Both the position numbers and the translations under genes were made by a program. Below are positions 7,454 through 15,779 of a DNA stretch of 64,000 nt, piece by piece; the first letter of the stretch is position 1, and every line of letters begins with the position of its first letter. The stretch is taken from positions 1-64,000 of the forward strand of contig DASYKY010000043.1 of NCBI GenBank assembly GCA_035995025.1. The letters run 5' to 3'. The DNA is from Actinophytocola sp035995025. GTDB lineage: Bacteria > Actinomycetota > Actinomycetes > Mycobacteriales > Pseudonocardiaceae. The notes under the pieces were generated by a model, which worked only from the letters and a program-made list of their open reading frames with translations, was not told where the DNA came from and searched no databases.

Positions 7454-8575
7454 CTAGGCCGCCAGCATCGCCGTACTGACCTGGTCGTAGTGGCCGAGCA
7501 GCTCGTCACACACCGCGGGCCACGTGCGGGCGAGCACCGACTCGCGGGCCGCCGCACCGAGCCTGCGGCGCACCACCCCGGGCCGCAGTAGCTCCACAAT
7601 GGACACGAGCTCGGCGGCGAACCCCTCGTCGTCGTACGGCTCGATGAGGAAGCCGGTGCGCCCGTGCTCGACGAGGTCGCGGGGCCCGCCCGCGTCGGGC
7701 GCGATGACCGGCAGCCCGGAGGCGAGCGCCTCCTGGGCGGCCTGGCAGAACGTCTCGTGTGGACCGGTGTGCACGAACACGTCGAGGCTCGCGTAGGCGG
7801 TGGCGAGCTCGCTGCCGGTGCGGAAGCCGAGGAACGCGGCGTCCGGCAAGACCGCGCGCAGCGCGTCCTCCTCGGGCCCGTCGCCGACGACCACGACGCG
7901 CACGCCGGGCAGGCCGTGCAGCGCGGCGAGCCTGCGCACCTGCTTCTCCCGCGCGAGCCTGCCGACGTAGCCGACGAGCAGCTCGCCGTTGGGTGCGAGC
8001 AGTTCGCGCAGGCCCGGGTCGGCGCGCCACGGGGCGAACAGGTCGGTGTCCACCCCACGCGCCCACCGGTGCACCCGTGGCACACCGTGCTCGGTCAGTT
8101 CGCCCACCGAGGCGAGGGAGGGCGCGAGGGTGCGGTCGGCGAGGCTGTGCAGGCGGCGGATCCAGCGCCAGGCCGCGCGGGCGCCGTGCTTGAGACCGTA
8201 GGAGGCGGCGAACCCGGCCACGTCGGTCTGGTAGACCGCGACGGTCGGCACCCCCAGCCGCCGCGCCGCGCGCAGCCCGGCCGCCCCGAGCACGAACGGC
8301 GACGCGAGGTGCACCACGTCGGGCGCGAAGTCCGCGAGCGCGGCGTACACCTTGGGCGAGGGCATCCCGATCGGCAGCGAGCTGATGACCGGCAGGTCGA
8401 CCGCCCGGACCCGCCTGACGGCGGCGTGCAGGTACCGGTCCGGCCCGGCGATCCCGGGGGCGACGACGAGCGCCTCGTGCCCCCGCGCCCGCAGGTGCTC
8501 GACAACGCGGAGAACCGAGTTCGTCACGCCGTTCACCTGCGGCAGAAAGCTCTCGGTGACAATGCCGACTCGCAC
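7454..8575 (-). CDS. mgtA: GT4-family mannosyltransferase, MgtA-like
   Basis: About 373 residues with the two-Rossmann GT-B architecture. The N-terminus VRVGIVTESFLPQVNGV is typical of glycosyltransferase family 4. The C-terminal half has the nucleotide-sugar block HETFCQAAQEALASGLPV with the conserved Glu and APDAGGPRDLV. In mycobacteria the syntenic protein is the GDP-mannose-dependent alpha-mannosyltransferase MgtA, which adds mannose to glycolipid acceptors at the inner membrane face. The start is uncertain: GTG at 8575 or at 8581; 8575 fits the family N-terminus better. No strong ribosome site is seen. Confidence 0.82.
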   Translation of the reverse strand: MRVGIVTESFLPQVNGVTNSVLRVVEHLRARGHEALVVAPGIAGPDRYLHAAVRRVRAVDLPVISSLPIGMPSPKVYAALADFAPDVVHLASPFVLGAAGLRAARRLGVPTVAVYQTDVAGFAASYGLKHGARAAWRWIRRLHSLADRTLAPSLASVGELTEHGVPRVHRWARGVDTDLFAPWRADPGLRELLAPNGELLVGYVGRLAREKQVRRLAALHGLPGVRVVVVGDGPEEDALRAVLPDAAFLGFRTGSELATAYASLDVFVHTGPHETFCQAAQEALASGLPVIAPDAGGPRDLVEHGRTGFLIEPYDDEGFAAELVSIVELLRPGVVRRRLGAAARESVLARTWPAVCDELLGHYDQVSTAMLAA

Positions 8576-8619
8576 GGCCACACGGTCGCAACCCGCTGCC
8601 TCGAAGGGAGAAAGCCAAC

Positions 8620-8721
8620 ATGACCGGGGAACGAACAGTGCCCGAAGAGTCACTATCCACAACCCGGGCGGCTGTCCACATGTGGATCTTGGCGGGCCAG
8701 ATCGTCAGTGGTCACCGGTAG
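8620..8721 (+). pseudogene. Short ORF whose start region runs into the dispersed element
   Basis: An ATG with AAGGGAG 9 bases upstream opens a 33-codon frame (MTGERTVPEES and onward). Only the first 11 codons lie outside element copy 2. The rest is translated from the element and stops at the TAG of its TAGACTGG. This looks like the head of a gene cut off when the element arrived, or a chance ORF. It is divergent from mgtA. Nothing in the first 11 residues identifies a family. Confidence 0.25.
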
Positions 8722-8762
8722 ACTGGCGCTGAGGGGTGCCCCCGGAGAGGGTGGGGGCTGCC
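8653..8762 (+). repeat. Dispersed ~110-bp intergenic element, copy 2
   Basis: TCCACA boxes at 8656 and 8675, TAGACTGG at 8719 and hairpin GCCCCC/GGGGGC at 8738-8758: the same -63, -44 and +19 spacing as copy 1. From TAGACTGG to the hairpin it is almost identical to copy 1 (GAGGGGTGCCCCCGGAGAGG is shared). It lies between mgtA and paaE. The remaining 63 bases before the paaE stop show nothing recognisable. Confidence 0.7.
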
Positions 8763-8825
8763 TAGGTGTTGTCGGGCTGCTTGTTGTGCGGCTGGGTGGT
8801 TGGGCGCGGAGCTCGGGGCCTTGGG

Positions 8826-9890
8826 TCAGGCGTCGTAGTCGACGGTTACCTGTTCGGAGCGGGGTTCGGCTTGGCAGGTGAGTACGAAGCCGGCATCGAG
8901 CTCGTGTTGTTCCAGGGCGTAGTTGCGGCGCATCTCGACCTTGCCCGAAGTCACACGCGCTCGGCACGTGCCGCACACGCCGCCCTTGCACGCGAACGGC
9001 AGGTCCGCCCGCACCCGCTGCGCCGCGTCGAGAATCGGGGTGTCGGACGGCAGCTGCAAGGTCGTCTCGCGGCCGTCCAGCAGCACGGTCACCGTCGCGG
9101 CCGGGCCCTCGGGGGCCGCCTCGTCCTTGTGCACCACCGGGGGCGGCGGCTCGTCCACGTAGAACAGCTCGCGGTGCACCCGGGTGCGCGGCACGCCGTG
9201 AGACGTCAGGGCCGCGTCGGCGTCGGTCAGCATGCCGAACGGGCCGCACAGCCACCAATGGTCCACATCGGACGTGGGAACCACCGTGTCCAGCAGTGCG
9301 GACAGGCGCGCCGCGTCCAGACGGCCCGAGAACAGGGCCACGTCGCGGGGCTCGCGGGACAGCACGTGCACCAGTTGCAACCGCGCCGCATAACGGTCCT
9401 TCAGGTCCGCCAGCTCGTCACCGAACATCACCGTGTCGGTGCGGCGGTTGCCGTACAGCAGCGTCGCCTGTCCATCCACATCGGACTCCAGGACCGCGGA
9501 CATGATCGACATCACTGGCGTGATGCCCGAGCCGGCGGCGACGAAGACGTGATGCTGGCCGCGTTTGGTGAGGTCCGGCGTGAACCGGCCCAGCGGCGGC
9601 AGCACGTCGAGCACGTCGCCCGGCCGCAGCTCGTCGACGAGCCGGGTCGAGAACAGGCCGCCGTCCAGCCGGCGCACCCCGATCCGCGGCGGCGCGGACG
9701 GCGGCGCGCAGATCGAGTACGACCGCCGCTCCTCCACGCCGTCGAGATCCTGGCGCAACGTCAGGTACTGGCCCGGCTTGAACGCGAACTCCTTGCGCAG
9801 CCCGTGCGGCACCGCGAACGTCACCGCGACCGCGTCCACGCACAGCCGGTCGACCCGGGCCACGGGCAGCGAGTGAAAGGTCGAGACCAC
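8826..9890 (-). CDS. paaE: Phenylacetyl-CoA epoxidase reductase subunit PaaE
   Basis: 354 residues: an FAD-binding ferredoxin-reductase domain (RRSYSICAP for FAD, GSGITPVMSIM and the NAD-binding LCGPFGM) followed by a plant-type 2Fe-2S ferredoxin domain with cysteines in CKGGVCGTC and LTC near the end. It carries electrons from NAD(P)H to the di-iron PaaA. The GTG start has AAGGAG 8 bases upstream and begins one base after the paaD stop. Last gene of paaABCDE. Confidence 0.93.
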   Translation of the reverse strand: MVSTFHSLPVARVDRLCVDAVAVTFAVPHGLRKEFAFKPGQYLTLRQDLDGVEERRSYSICAPPSAPPRIGVRRLDGGLFSTRLVDELRPGDVLDVLPPLGRFTPDLTKRGQHHVFVAAGSGITPVMSIMSAVLESDVDGQATLLYGNRRTDTVMFGDELADLKDRYAARLQLVHVLSREPRDVALFSGRLDAARLSALLDTVVPTSDVDHWWLCGPFGMLTDADAALTSHGVPRTRVHRELFYVDEPPPPVVHKDEAAPEGPAATVTVLLDGRETTLQLPSDTPILDAAQRVRADLPFACKGGVCGTCRARVTSGKVEMRRNYALEQHELDAGFVLTCQAEPRSEQVTVDYDA

Positions 9891-9891
9891 C

Positions 9892-10383
9892 TCAGATCTC
9901 CTTGACGTGCTCGAACGGTTCCCGGCACGACTCGCAACGCCGCAGCGCCTTGCACGCGGTCGCCGAGAACCGGGACAGCTCCGTGGTGTCCGGCGAGCCG
10001 CACCGCGGGCAGCGCACCCGGGTGACCGGCGGCGCCAGTCGCAACGGGATCGGGCCGGACCGCGGGCCGACTCGCGCGGGCGGCGCGATGCCGTGCTCGG
10101 CGAGCTTGCGGCGGCCGTCCTCGCTGATCCAGTCGGTCGTCCACGCCGGGCTCAGCACGGTCCGCACCTCGACCCGCCGGTAGCCCGCCGCGGCGAGCCG
10201 GCGGCGCAGGTCCACGCGCATCTCCTCCAGTGCCGGGCAGCCGGAGTACGTCGGCGTGATCGTCACGACCACCCGGTCCGCGTGCTCCTCCACCGAGCGC
10301 AGCACGCCGAGGTCGGCGAGCGTGAGCACCGGCAGCTCGGGGTCCAGCACCGACTCCGCAACGGTCCGGGCGCTCTGTGTCAT
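9892..10383 (-). CDS. paaD: Phenylacetate degradation protein PaaD
   Basis: 163 residues. An N-terminal DUF59/MIP18-type domain (SVLDPELPVLTLADLG, PTYSGCPALE) is followed by a C-terminal zinc-ribbon with CPRCGSPDT and CESCREPF. PaaD is thought to help mature the iron centres of the epoxidase. The ATG at 10383 gives the family-like N-terminus MTQSARTV. A GTG at 10407 that overlaps the paaC stop and has GGGAG upstream would add 8 residues, all encoded by a short repeat found also before hemA. The choice between the two starts is open. Confidence 0.88.
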   Translation of the reverse strand: MTQSARTVAESVLDPELPVLTLADLGVLRSVEEHADRVVVTITPTYSGCPALEEMRVDLRRRLAAAGYRRVEVRTVLSPAWTTDWISEDGRRKLAEHGIAPPARVGPRSGPIPLRLAPPVTRVRCPRCGSPDTTELSRFSATACKALRRCESCREPFEHVKEI

Positions 10384-10407
10384 TCGTTCACTCGCAAGCT
10401 CGCTCAC
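10375..10407 (-). repeat. Short stop-codon-associated repeat at the paaC-paaD junction
   Basis: On the minus strand the sequence TGAGCGAGCTTGCGAG followed by TGAAC begins at the paaC stop codon and runs into the first codons of paaD. Two tandem copies of the same unit lie at 42473-42536, starting at the rex stop codon. The repeat may supply the paaD start region. Confidence 0.6.
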
Positions 10408-11297
10408 CAGACCGCTCCCGGCAGGGAGCGGGCCAGGTGCTGCATCTCCGCCAGCAGGTAGCCCAGCGCCTCGGTGTGCACGCCGTCGCGGCCCGCCTGT
10501 CCGGCGACCGCGGCCATCGGCGCCACGTCGGGGGTCTCGAGCCCGGCCGCAGCGAACACCCGCGACAGCACCTCGTCCACCTCGGCCCGCACGGTGGCCG
10601 GGTCGACGGCCACACCCGGCAGCCGCTCCTCCACCGCGTGCGTCGCGAACAGCTCCGCCACCAGCGGCCACACGGTCGCCAAACCCGCGATCATCCGCTC
10701 GCGCGAGTACTCCGTGCCGCCCGCGAGCCGCAGCGTCCACTGCGCGGCGTGGTCGCGGTGGTAGGCCAGCTCCTTCACGCCCTTCGCGGCGATCGCGGCC
10801 AGCACCGGGTCCACCGACGCGGCGAGCTGCGAGAACACCGCGAGGCGCCACGTCGAGAACACCAGCAGGCGCGCGATCGTCGTGGCGAAGTCGCCGCCCG
10901 GGCCGGGCCCGCAGTCGATCTCCACCAGCCGCACATTGCGGAACTCGTGCTCGTCGCGCAGGTAGGCGAGCGCGTCCTCGTCGCGGCCCGCGCCCTCGAC
11001 CTCACCGGCCCTGGCCAGCAGCAGCCGGGCCTCGCCGAGCAGGTCGAGCGCGATGTTGGCGAGCGCGACGTCCTCCTCGAGCTCCGGCGCGCGCGAGCAC
11101 CACTCGGTCAGCCGCTGGGAGTAGACCAGCGCGTCGTCGGCGAGCATCAGGCAGTACGCGACCAGGTCCGCGGAGTCCACATGGGACGGAAGCGCGCGGT
11201 CCACGCCGGCCAGCGGGTCGTCGAAGCCGGTGCCGAACGCCCAGTGCCGGTCGTCGTTGTCCTCGGTGATGGCCTCGTAGGCGTTGTCGAAGCTCAC
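10404..11297 (-). CDS. paaC: Phenylacetyl-CoA epoxidase structural subunit PaaC
   Basis: 297 residues of the ferritin-like PaaC family, the non-catalytic scaffold partner of PaaA. Visible family features are YCLMLADDALV, ALDLLGEARLLL, a DEHEFRNVRLVE block and KELAYHRDHAAQW. The GTG start overlaps by four bases (GTGA) the stop of a 13-codon mini-ORF produced by a 38-bp tandem duplication just upstream. The GCGGAGGC before the GTG is its ribosome site and lies inside the duplicated unit. Confidence 0.93.
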   Translation of the reverse strand: MSFDNAYEAITEDNDDRHWAFGTGFDDPLAGVDRALPSHVDSADLVAYCLMLADDALVYSQRLTEWCSRAPELEEDVALANIALDLLGEARLLLARAGEVEGAGRDEDALAYLRDEHEFRNVRLVEIDCGPGPGGDFATTIARLLVFSTWRLAVFSQLAASVDPVLAAIAAKGVKELAYHRDHAAQWTLRLAGGTEYSRERMIAGLATVWPLVAELFATHAVEERLPGVAVDPATVRAEVDEVLSRVFAAAGLETPDVAPMAAVAGQAGRDGVHTEALGYLLAEMQHLARSLPGAVW

Positions 11298-11366
11298 GGC
11301 GCCTCCGCGGCGAAAAGTACGTCGGCGCAGCTCACGGCGCCTCCGCGGCGAAAAGTACGTCGGCGC
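11291..11366 (-). repeat. Exact 38-bp tandem duplication between paaB and paaC
   Basis: Two identical 38-base units (11291-11328 and 11329-11366) followed by a third partial AGCTCA. Each unit carries a ribosome site (GCGGAGG) and a start codon context, so the duplication adds two extra translation-start signals between paaB and paaC. Confidence 0.9.
11294..11335 (-). CDS. Overlapping mini-ORF 2 between paaB and paaC
   Basis: GTG overlaps the stop of mini-ORF 1. It encodes the same 13 residues as mini-ORF 1 and its TGA overlaps the paaC GTG start. An upstream GCGGAGG serves it just as the identical sequence in the other unit serves paaC. Confidence 0.3.
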   Translation of the reverse strand: MSCADVLFAAEAP

Positions 11367-11373
11367 AGCTCAT
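11332..11373 (-). CDS. Overlapping mini-ORF 1 between paaB and paaC
   Basis: ATG overlaps the paaB stop (ATGA) and opens 13 codons, MSCADVLFAAEAP, ending in a TGA that overlaps the next GTG. Produced by the 38-bp duplication. Whether it is translated is unknown; the perfect overlaps would let ribosomes pass from paaB to paaC through it. Confidence 0.3.
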   Translation of the reverse strand: MSCADVLFAAEAP

Positions 11374-11663
11374 AGGTGCGGGACGTCTTCCGGGATCGAG
11401 TAGAACGTCGGGTGCCGGTAGACCTTGTCCCCGCTCGGCGCGAAGAACGGGTCCTTCTCGTCCGGCGACGACGCGGTGATCGCGGCCGAGCGCACGACCC
11501 AGATGCTCACGCCCTCGTTGCGCCGGGTGTACAGGTCGCGGGCGTTGCGCAGCGCCATCTCGTCGTCCGGCGCGTGCAGCGAGCCGACGTGTACGTGGTT
11601 CAGTCCCCGCTTGCCGCGCACGAACACCTCGTACAGCGGCCAGACCGACCTCGGTGAGCTCAT
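11370..11663 (-). CDS. paaB: Phenylacetyl-CoA epoxidase subunit PaaB
   Basis: 97 residues, the usual small size of PaaB. Recognisable blocks are WPLYEVFVRGKRGLNHVHVG near the N-terminus and ALRNARDLYTRR. PaaB bridges PaaA-PaaC heterodimers in the epoxidase that converts phenylacetyl-CoA to its ring 1,2-epoxide. The ATG overlaps the paaA stop by four bases, so it is translationally coupled to paaA. Confidence 0.94.
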   Translation of the reverse strand: MSSPRSVWPLYEVFVRGKRGLNHVHVGSLHAPDDEMALRNARDLYTRRNEGVSIWVVRSAAITASSPDEKDPFFAPSGDKVYRHPTFYSIPEDVPHL

Positions 11664-12592
11664 GCGACGTCCTCCCGGGCGGCCTGCTTCGCCGCGTACG
11701 CCGCGGCCGCCTCGCGGACCCAGGCACCGTCCTCGTGTGCCTTGCGCCGGTGCGCGACGCGCTGCCTGTTCGACGGCCCGTTGCCGCCGACGACCTGCCA
11801 GAACTCGTCCCAGTCGATCTCGCCGAAGTCGTGGTGCTCGCGTTCGGGGTTCCACCGCAGCGCCGGGTCGGGCAGCGTGACGCCGAGCGCCTCGGCCTGC
11901 GGCACGGTCATGTCCACGAACCTCTGGCGCAGCTCGTCGTTGGTGTGCCGCTTGATCCGCCAGGCCATGGACTGCGCGGTGTTCGAGGACGCCTCGTCCG
12001 GCGGGCCGAACATCATCAGCGACGGCCACCACCAGCGGTTCACCGCGTCCTGGACCATGCGCCGCTGGGCCTCGGTGCCGCGCATCATGGTCATCAGCAG
12101 CTCGAAGCCCTGGCGCTGGTGGAACGACTCCTCCTTGCAGATGCGGATCATCGCGCGGGCGTAGGGCCCGTAGGAGGTGCGGCAGAGCGGGACCTGGTTG
12201 CAGATGGCCGCGCCGTCGACGAGCCAGCCGACGACGCCGACGTCGGCGAAGTTCAGCGTGGGGTAGTTGAAGATCGACGAGTACTTCTGCCTGCCCTCGA
12301 CGAGCTTGGTGGTCAGGTCCTCGCGGTCCGCGCCGAGCGTCTCGGTCGCCGCGTACAGATACAGGCCATGGCCCGCCTCGTCCTGCACCTTGGCCAGCAG
12401 GATCGCCTTGCGGCGCAGCGAGGGCGCGCGGCTGATCCAGTTCGCCTCCGGCTGCATGCCGATGATCTCGGAGTGCGCGTGCTGCGCGACCTGCCGGATC
12501 AGCGTCTTGCGGTAGCCGTCGGGCATCCAGTCCCGCGGCTCGATGCGTTGCTCGGAACCGACGACGCGGTCGAACTCCTGCTCCAGGTCCAC
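11660..12592 (-). CDS. paaA: Phenylacetyl-CoA epoxidase catalytic subunit PaaA
   Basis: 310 residues. PaaA is the di-iron oxygenase subunit; iron-ligand blocks are seen as KVQDEAGHGLYLY and CKEESFHQRQGFEL, both with the ExxH pattern. The C-terminal DWDEFWQVVGGNGP is also typical. First gene of paaABCDE, transcribed leftward. GTG start at 12592 with only a weak ribosome site. The downstream genes needed for full phenylacetate breakdown (paaG, paaZ, paaK) are not in the window. Confidence 0.95.
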   Translation of the reverse strand: MDLEQEFDRVVGSEQRIEPRDWMPDGYRKTLIRQVAQHAHSEIIGMQPEANWISRAPSLRRKAILLAKVQDEAGHGLYLYAATETLGADREDLTTKLVEGRQKYSSIFNYPTLNFADVGVVGWLVDGAAICNQVPLCRTSYGPYARAMIRICKEESFHQRQGFELLMTMMRGTEAQRRMVQDAVNRWWWPSLMMFGPPDEASSNTAQSMAWRIKRHTNDELRQRFVDMTVPQAEALGVTLPDPALRWNPEREHHDFGEIDWDEFWQVVGGNGPSNRQRVAHRRKAHEDGAWVREAAAAYAAKQAAREDVA

Positions 12593-12633
12593 GGCCCGAT
12601 GTTACACCTTGGCGCCCGATTTGCGGATAGGTG

Positions 12634-13098
12634 TCATACGGAGGTGGCAGCGGGCGCGGCCGGCCGGCGGCGCAACGCCCAGATCGACGGGACCAGCACG
12701 GCCCACACGCCGAGCAGGGTCAGCCCGATCGGCAGCAAAGTCACGACCGCACCACGGCCCGCGACCCGCACGAGCTCGGGGTTGTCCTGCCGGTACTCGA
12801 CCTCGACGACATCGCCGACGTTCAGGCCCGCCGGGTAGAGCACGCCGGTCTGCGGGATGTGCTCGGCGCCGTCCGGCGTGTAGAAGCGGACCAGGGTCCG
12901 GGTGAACGAGTCCGCGACGACCTCGGCGTTCGCGTACCCGGTGTTGCGGTCGATCGAGATGTCCTCGGTCCACGTGGCGACCACGAGGACCACGCAGAGG
13001 AACGTGACGACCCCGCCGAGCGCGAGCAGCGACCGCGCCGCGACCCGCCGGATCAACGGACGCCGACCGGCCGGCACGTTGGTCACCTGCTGCACCAC
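12634..13098 (-). CDS. DUF3592-like membrane protein
   Basis: 154 residues with a membrane span at about residues 22-42 and another at about 120-142. The extracytoplasmic loop between them (GDVVEVEYRQDNPELVRV) resembles DUF3592 proteins, whose role is unknown. GTG start at 13098. It lies 41 bases upstream of paaA on the same strand and could be co-transcribed, although no function links it to phenylacetate. Between it and the protease gene are 219 bases with no firm promoter call. Confidence 0.6.
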   Translation of the reverse strand: MVQQVTNVPAGRRPLIRRVAARSLLALGGVVTFLCVVLVVATWTEDISIDRNTGYANAEVVADSFTRTLVRFYTPDGAEHIPQTGVLYPAGLNVGDVVEVEYRQDNPELVRVAGRGAVVTLLPIGLTLLGVWAVLVPSIWALRRRPAAPAATSV

Positions 13099-13317
13099 AT
13101 GCCGAGCCTAGCCGTCCCGGTTGTCACGGTTCGGCAACGCCTGGCCCCGGCTTTAACCTCGGTAAACACCCGTGCCCCCAGGTTGACGGCACCTTTGCAG
13201 AAGTAACCCGTTCGTATTAGTCCTTTCGTCGGGTCCCGCCGGTAAGTCACTTTACGTAGGATCCCGCTTCGCGTTGAGGTCAACCGGCCGGATGACCCGC
13301 GCTCTCTTGAGCGATCC

Positions 13318-15705
13318 ATGGAGGACGCGTTGCAACGAAGAATTCTTGTCGGCCTCACGAGTGCCGCCATGGTGGCGGCCGGGCTGACCGCATTGGTAAC
13401 GGGGGCCGACGCGGCGCCTCCGGTCAGCCAGCAGAACACCGCCAACGAGGCGGTCGGCGCGGACGACCTGCCCGGCGCCACCGAGCAGAAGCGCCGTGAC
13501 ATGCGCCAGGAGGCGCTGTCCGACGTGCTCTCCGGCAAGCGCAAGGCGGTGAAGCACGGCGACAGCCTGGTCGTGAACATGGGCAAGAAGGCGGCCGCCA
13601 AGTCCAAGACGGCCAAGAAGGCCGGTCCAGTCGACCAGTACGTCGAGCTGTCCCGCGAGAAGACCGACAAGATCTTCGTGGTCCTCGTCGAGTTCGGCAA
13701 CGAGCGCCACCCGGACTACCCGGACCAGGACACCGACCCGAACACGCCGGGCCCGCAGACGTTCGACGGCCCGCTGCACAACCAGATCCCCGAGCCCGAC
13801 CGCTCGAAGGACAACGCGACGATCTGGCAGCAGGACTTCAGCCGCCAGCACTTCCAGGACCTCTACTTCTCCGACAAGGACGAGTCGGTCAAGACCTACT
13901 ACGAGAAGCAGTCCTCGGGCCGCTACTCGGTCGACGGTGAGGTCAGCGACTGGGTGAAGGTCAAGTACAACGAGGCGCGCTACGGCCGGTCGAACGGATT
14001 CCCGTGCGACAGCAACGTGTGCAACAACTCGTTCAACCTCATCCAGGACGGCGTGAACGCCTGGTACGACGACCAGGTCGCCGCCGGCCGGACCCCGGAG
14101 CAGGTCAAGGCGGACCTCGCGCAGTACGACCTGTGGGACCGCAACGACTTCGACGGTGACGGCAACTTCAACGAGCCGGACGGCTACCTCGACCACTTCC
14201 AGATCGTGCACTCCGGCGGCGACCAGGCCGACGGTGACCCGATCTACGGCGAGGACGCCGCATGGAGCCACCGCTCCTTCGTCTTCCCCGGCACCGCGAC
14301 CGGCCCGTCGGGCAACCTCGCGGGCGGCACGCAGATCGGCAGCACCGGCATCTGGGTCGGCGACTACACGATGCAGCCGGAGAACGGCGGCCTCGGCGTG
14401 TTCTGCCACGAGTACGGCCACGACCTCGGCCTGCCGGACCTGTACGACACCTCCGGTGGCGGCAGCAACGACATCAACTGGTGGTCGCTGATGGCCCAGC
14501 AGCGGGTCGCCGCTGCGGGCGAGCCGGTCGGCCTGCGGGTCAACGACATGGACCCGTGGTCGAAGCTGCAGCTCGGCTGGCTCGACTACGAGACCGTCGT
14601 CGCAGGCCAGACCAAGACGCTGAACCTCGGCCCGCACGAGTACAACTCGAAGAAGCCGCAGGGTGCCGTGGTGGTGCTGCCAGACAAGGACGTCACGTTC
14701 GACTACGGCGCACCGTTCGCCGGGGAGAACCAGTGGTGGTCGACCAGCGGTGACGACCTCGACACCACGATGACCCGTGACGTCGACCTGACGAGCGCGA
14801 CCTCGGCGTCGGTGACGCTCAAGGCGCGCTACGACATCGAGCAGGACTTCGACTACCTGTACACGCAGGTGTCGACGGACGGCGGCGAGACCTGGACGGC
14901 GCTCGACGGCACCGTCGGCGGGAAGCCGTTCAGCAAGGACGCCGGCGGCGACCCGGCGATCACCGGCGCGTCCGGCGACGAGTGGCAGGACATGAGCGTC
15001 CCGCTCGACTCGGTGGTCGGCAAGGCGGTCAAGCTGCGGTTCCGGTACAAGACCGACGGTGGCGTCGCGCCTCCTGGGTTCTTCGCCGACGAGCTCGCGA
15101 TCAACGTCAACGGCCAGCCGGTGTTCACCGACGGTGCCGAGAACGGCGACAACGGCTGGACGCTGGACGGTTTCCGGGCCGCGCAGCAGCACGAGACGCT
15201 GCCGTTCGACCAGTTCTACATCGCGTCGAACCGCACGTACGAGTCCTTCGACAAGTACATGAAGACGGGCCCGTACAACTTCGGCGACCCGGCCAAGCCG
15301 GACTGGGTGCAGAACTTCCCGTACGACACCGGTCTCGGCGTCTGGTACTGGGACACCTCGCAGCCGGACAACAACACCAGCGAGCACCCCGGCGAGGGCC
15401 TGATCCTCTCGGTCGACGCGCACCCCGCGCCGATCTACAACCTCGAGGGTCAGCCGTGGCGCGAGCGGGTCGCGGGTTACGACGCGCCGTTCTCGACGCA
15501 CAAGGCGCCGTCGTTCACGCTCGACGTGAACGGCAAGCCGAGCTACGTGCGCGGCCAGAACGCGGCGTCGCTGTTCGACGACACGAAGAAGTACTGGTAC
15601 GAGGAGCAGCCCAACGCGGGCACCAAGCTCCCGCAGACCGGTACGACGATCAAGGTGCTCTCCGAGAACGGCACCTCGATGAAGGTCCGGATCGGCAAGA
15701 AGTAG
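13318..15705 (+). CDS. Secreted M6-family metalloprotease (immune inhibitor A type)
   Basis: 795 residues from the ATG; TTG at 13330 is an attractive alternative because GGAGG lies 5 bases before it and the protein would then open MQRRILVGLTSA, a clean signal peptide ending near GADAA. The zinc site is HEYGHDLGLPD at about residue 364. Upstream is the M6-type SSGRYSVDGEV region. A calcium-like acidic stretch (DFDGDGNFNEPDG) and a C-terminal beta domain with a W-rich surface complete it. The family degrades extracellular proteins. A strong terminator follows. The next gene, an M1 aminopeptidase, is broken. Confidence 0.88.
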   Translation: MEDALQRRILVGLTSAAMVAAGLTALVTGADAAPPVSQQNTANEAVGADDLPGATEQKRRDMRQEALSDVLSGKRKAVKHGDSLVVNMGKKAAAKSKTAKKAGPVDQYVELSREKTDKIFVVLVEFGNERHPDYPDQDTDPNTPGPQTFDGPLHNQIPEPDRSKDNATIWQQDFSRQHFQDLYFSDKDESVKTYYEKQSSGRYSVDGEVSDWVKVKYNEARYGRSNGFPCDSNVCNNSFNLIQDGVNAWYDDQVAAGRTPEQVKADLAQYDLWDRNDFDGDGNFNEPDGYLDHFQIVHSGGDQADGDPIYGEDAAWSHRSFVFPGTATGPSGNLAGGTQIGSTGIWVGDYTMQPENGGLGVFCHEYGHDLGLPDLYDTSGGGSNDINWWSLMAQQRVAAAGEPVGLRVNDMDPWSKLQLGWLDYETVVAGQTKTLNLGPHEYNSKKPQGAVVVLPDKDVTFDYGAPFAGENQWWSTSGDDLDTTMTRDVDLTSATSASVTLKARYDIEQDFDYLYTQVSTDGGETWTALDGTVGGKPFSKDAGGDPAITGASGDEWQDMSVPLDSVVGKAVKLRFRYKTDGGVAPPGFFADELAINVNGQPVFTDGAENGDNGWTLDGFRAAQQHETLPFDQFYIASNRTYESFDKYMKTGPYNFGDPAKPDWVQNFPYDTGLGVWYWDTSQPDNNTSEHPGEGLILSVDAHPAPIYNLEGQPWRERVAGYDAPFSTHKAPSFTLDVNGKPSYVRGQNAASLFDDTKKYWYEEQPNAGTKLPQTGTTIKVLSENGTSMKVRIGKK

Positions 15706-15737
15706 CCCTTCCGCGTTGACCTTCCGCGTTGACGGAG

Positions 15738-15779
15738 CCGGGCCTCCCGCCTTTCGGTGGGAGGCCCGGTTTCTTGTTG
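15738..15779 (+). terminator. Rho-independent terminator of the M6 protease gene
   Basis: CCGGGCCTCCCGCC, loop TTTC, then GGTGGGAGGCCCGG forms a 14-pair stem with one G-T pair, followed by TTTCTTGTT. It ends about 70 bases after the protease stop. A 13-base direct repeat (CCTTCCGCGTTGA twice) precedes it. Confidence 0.85.

Noticed and set aside
13190..13262. Promoter candidates (TTGCAG, TATTAG, TAGGAT) upstream of the M6 protease
   Set aside because: No pair has 16-18 base spacing, so a promoter call is not supported.
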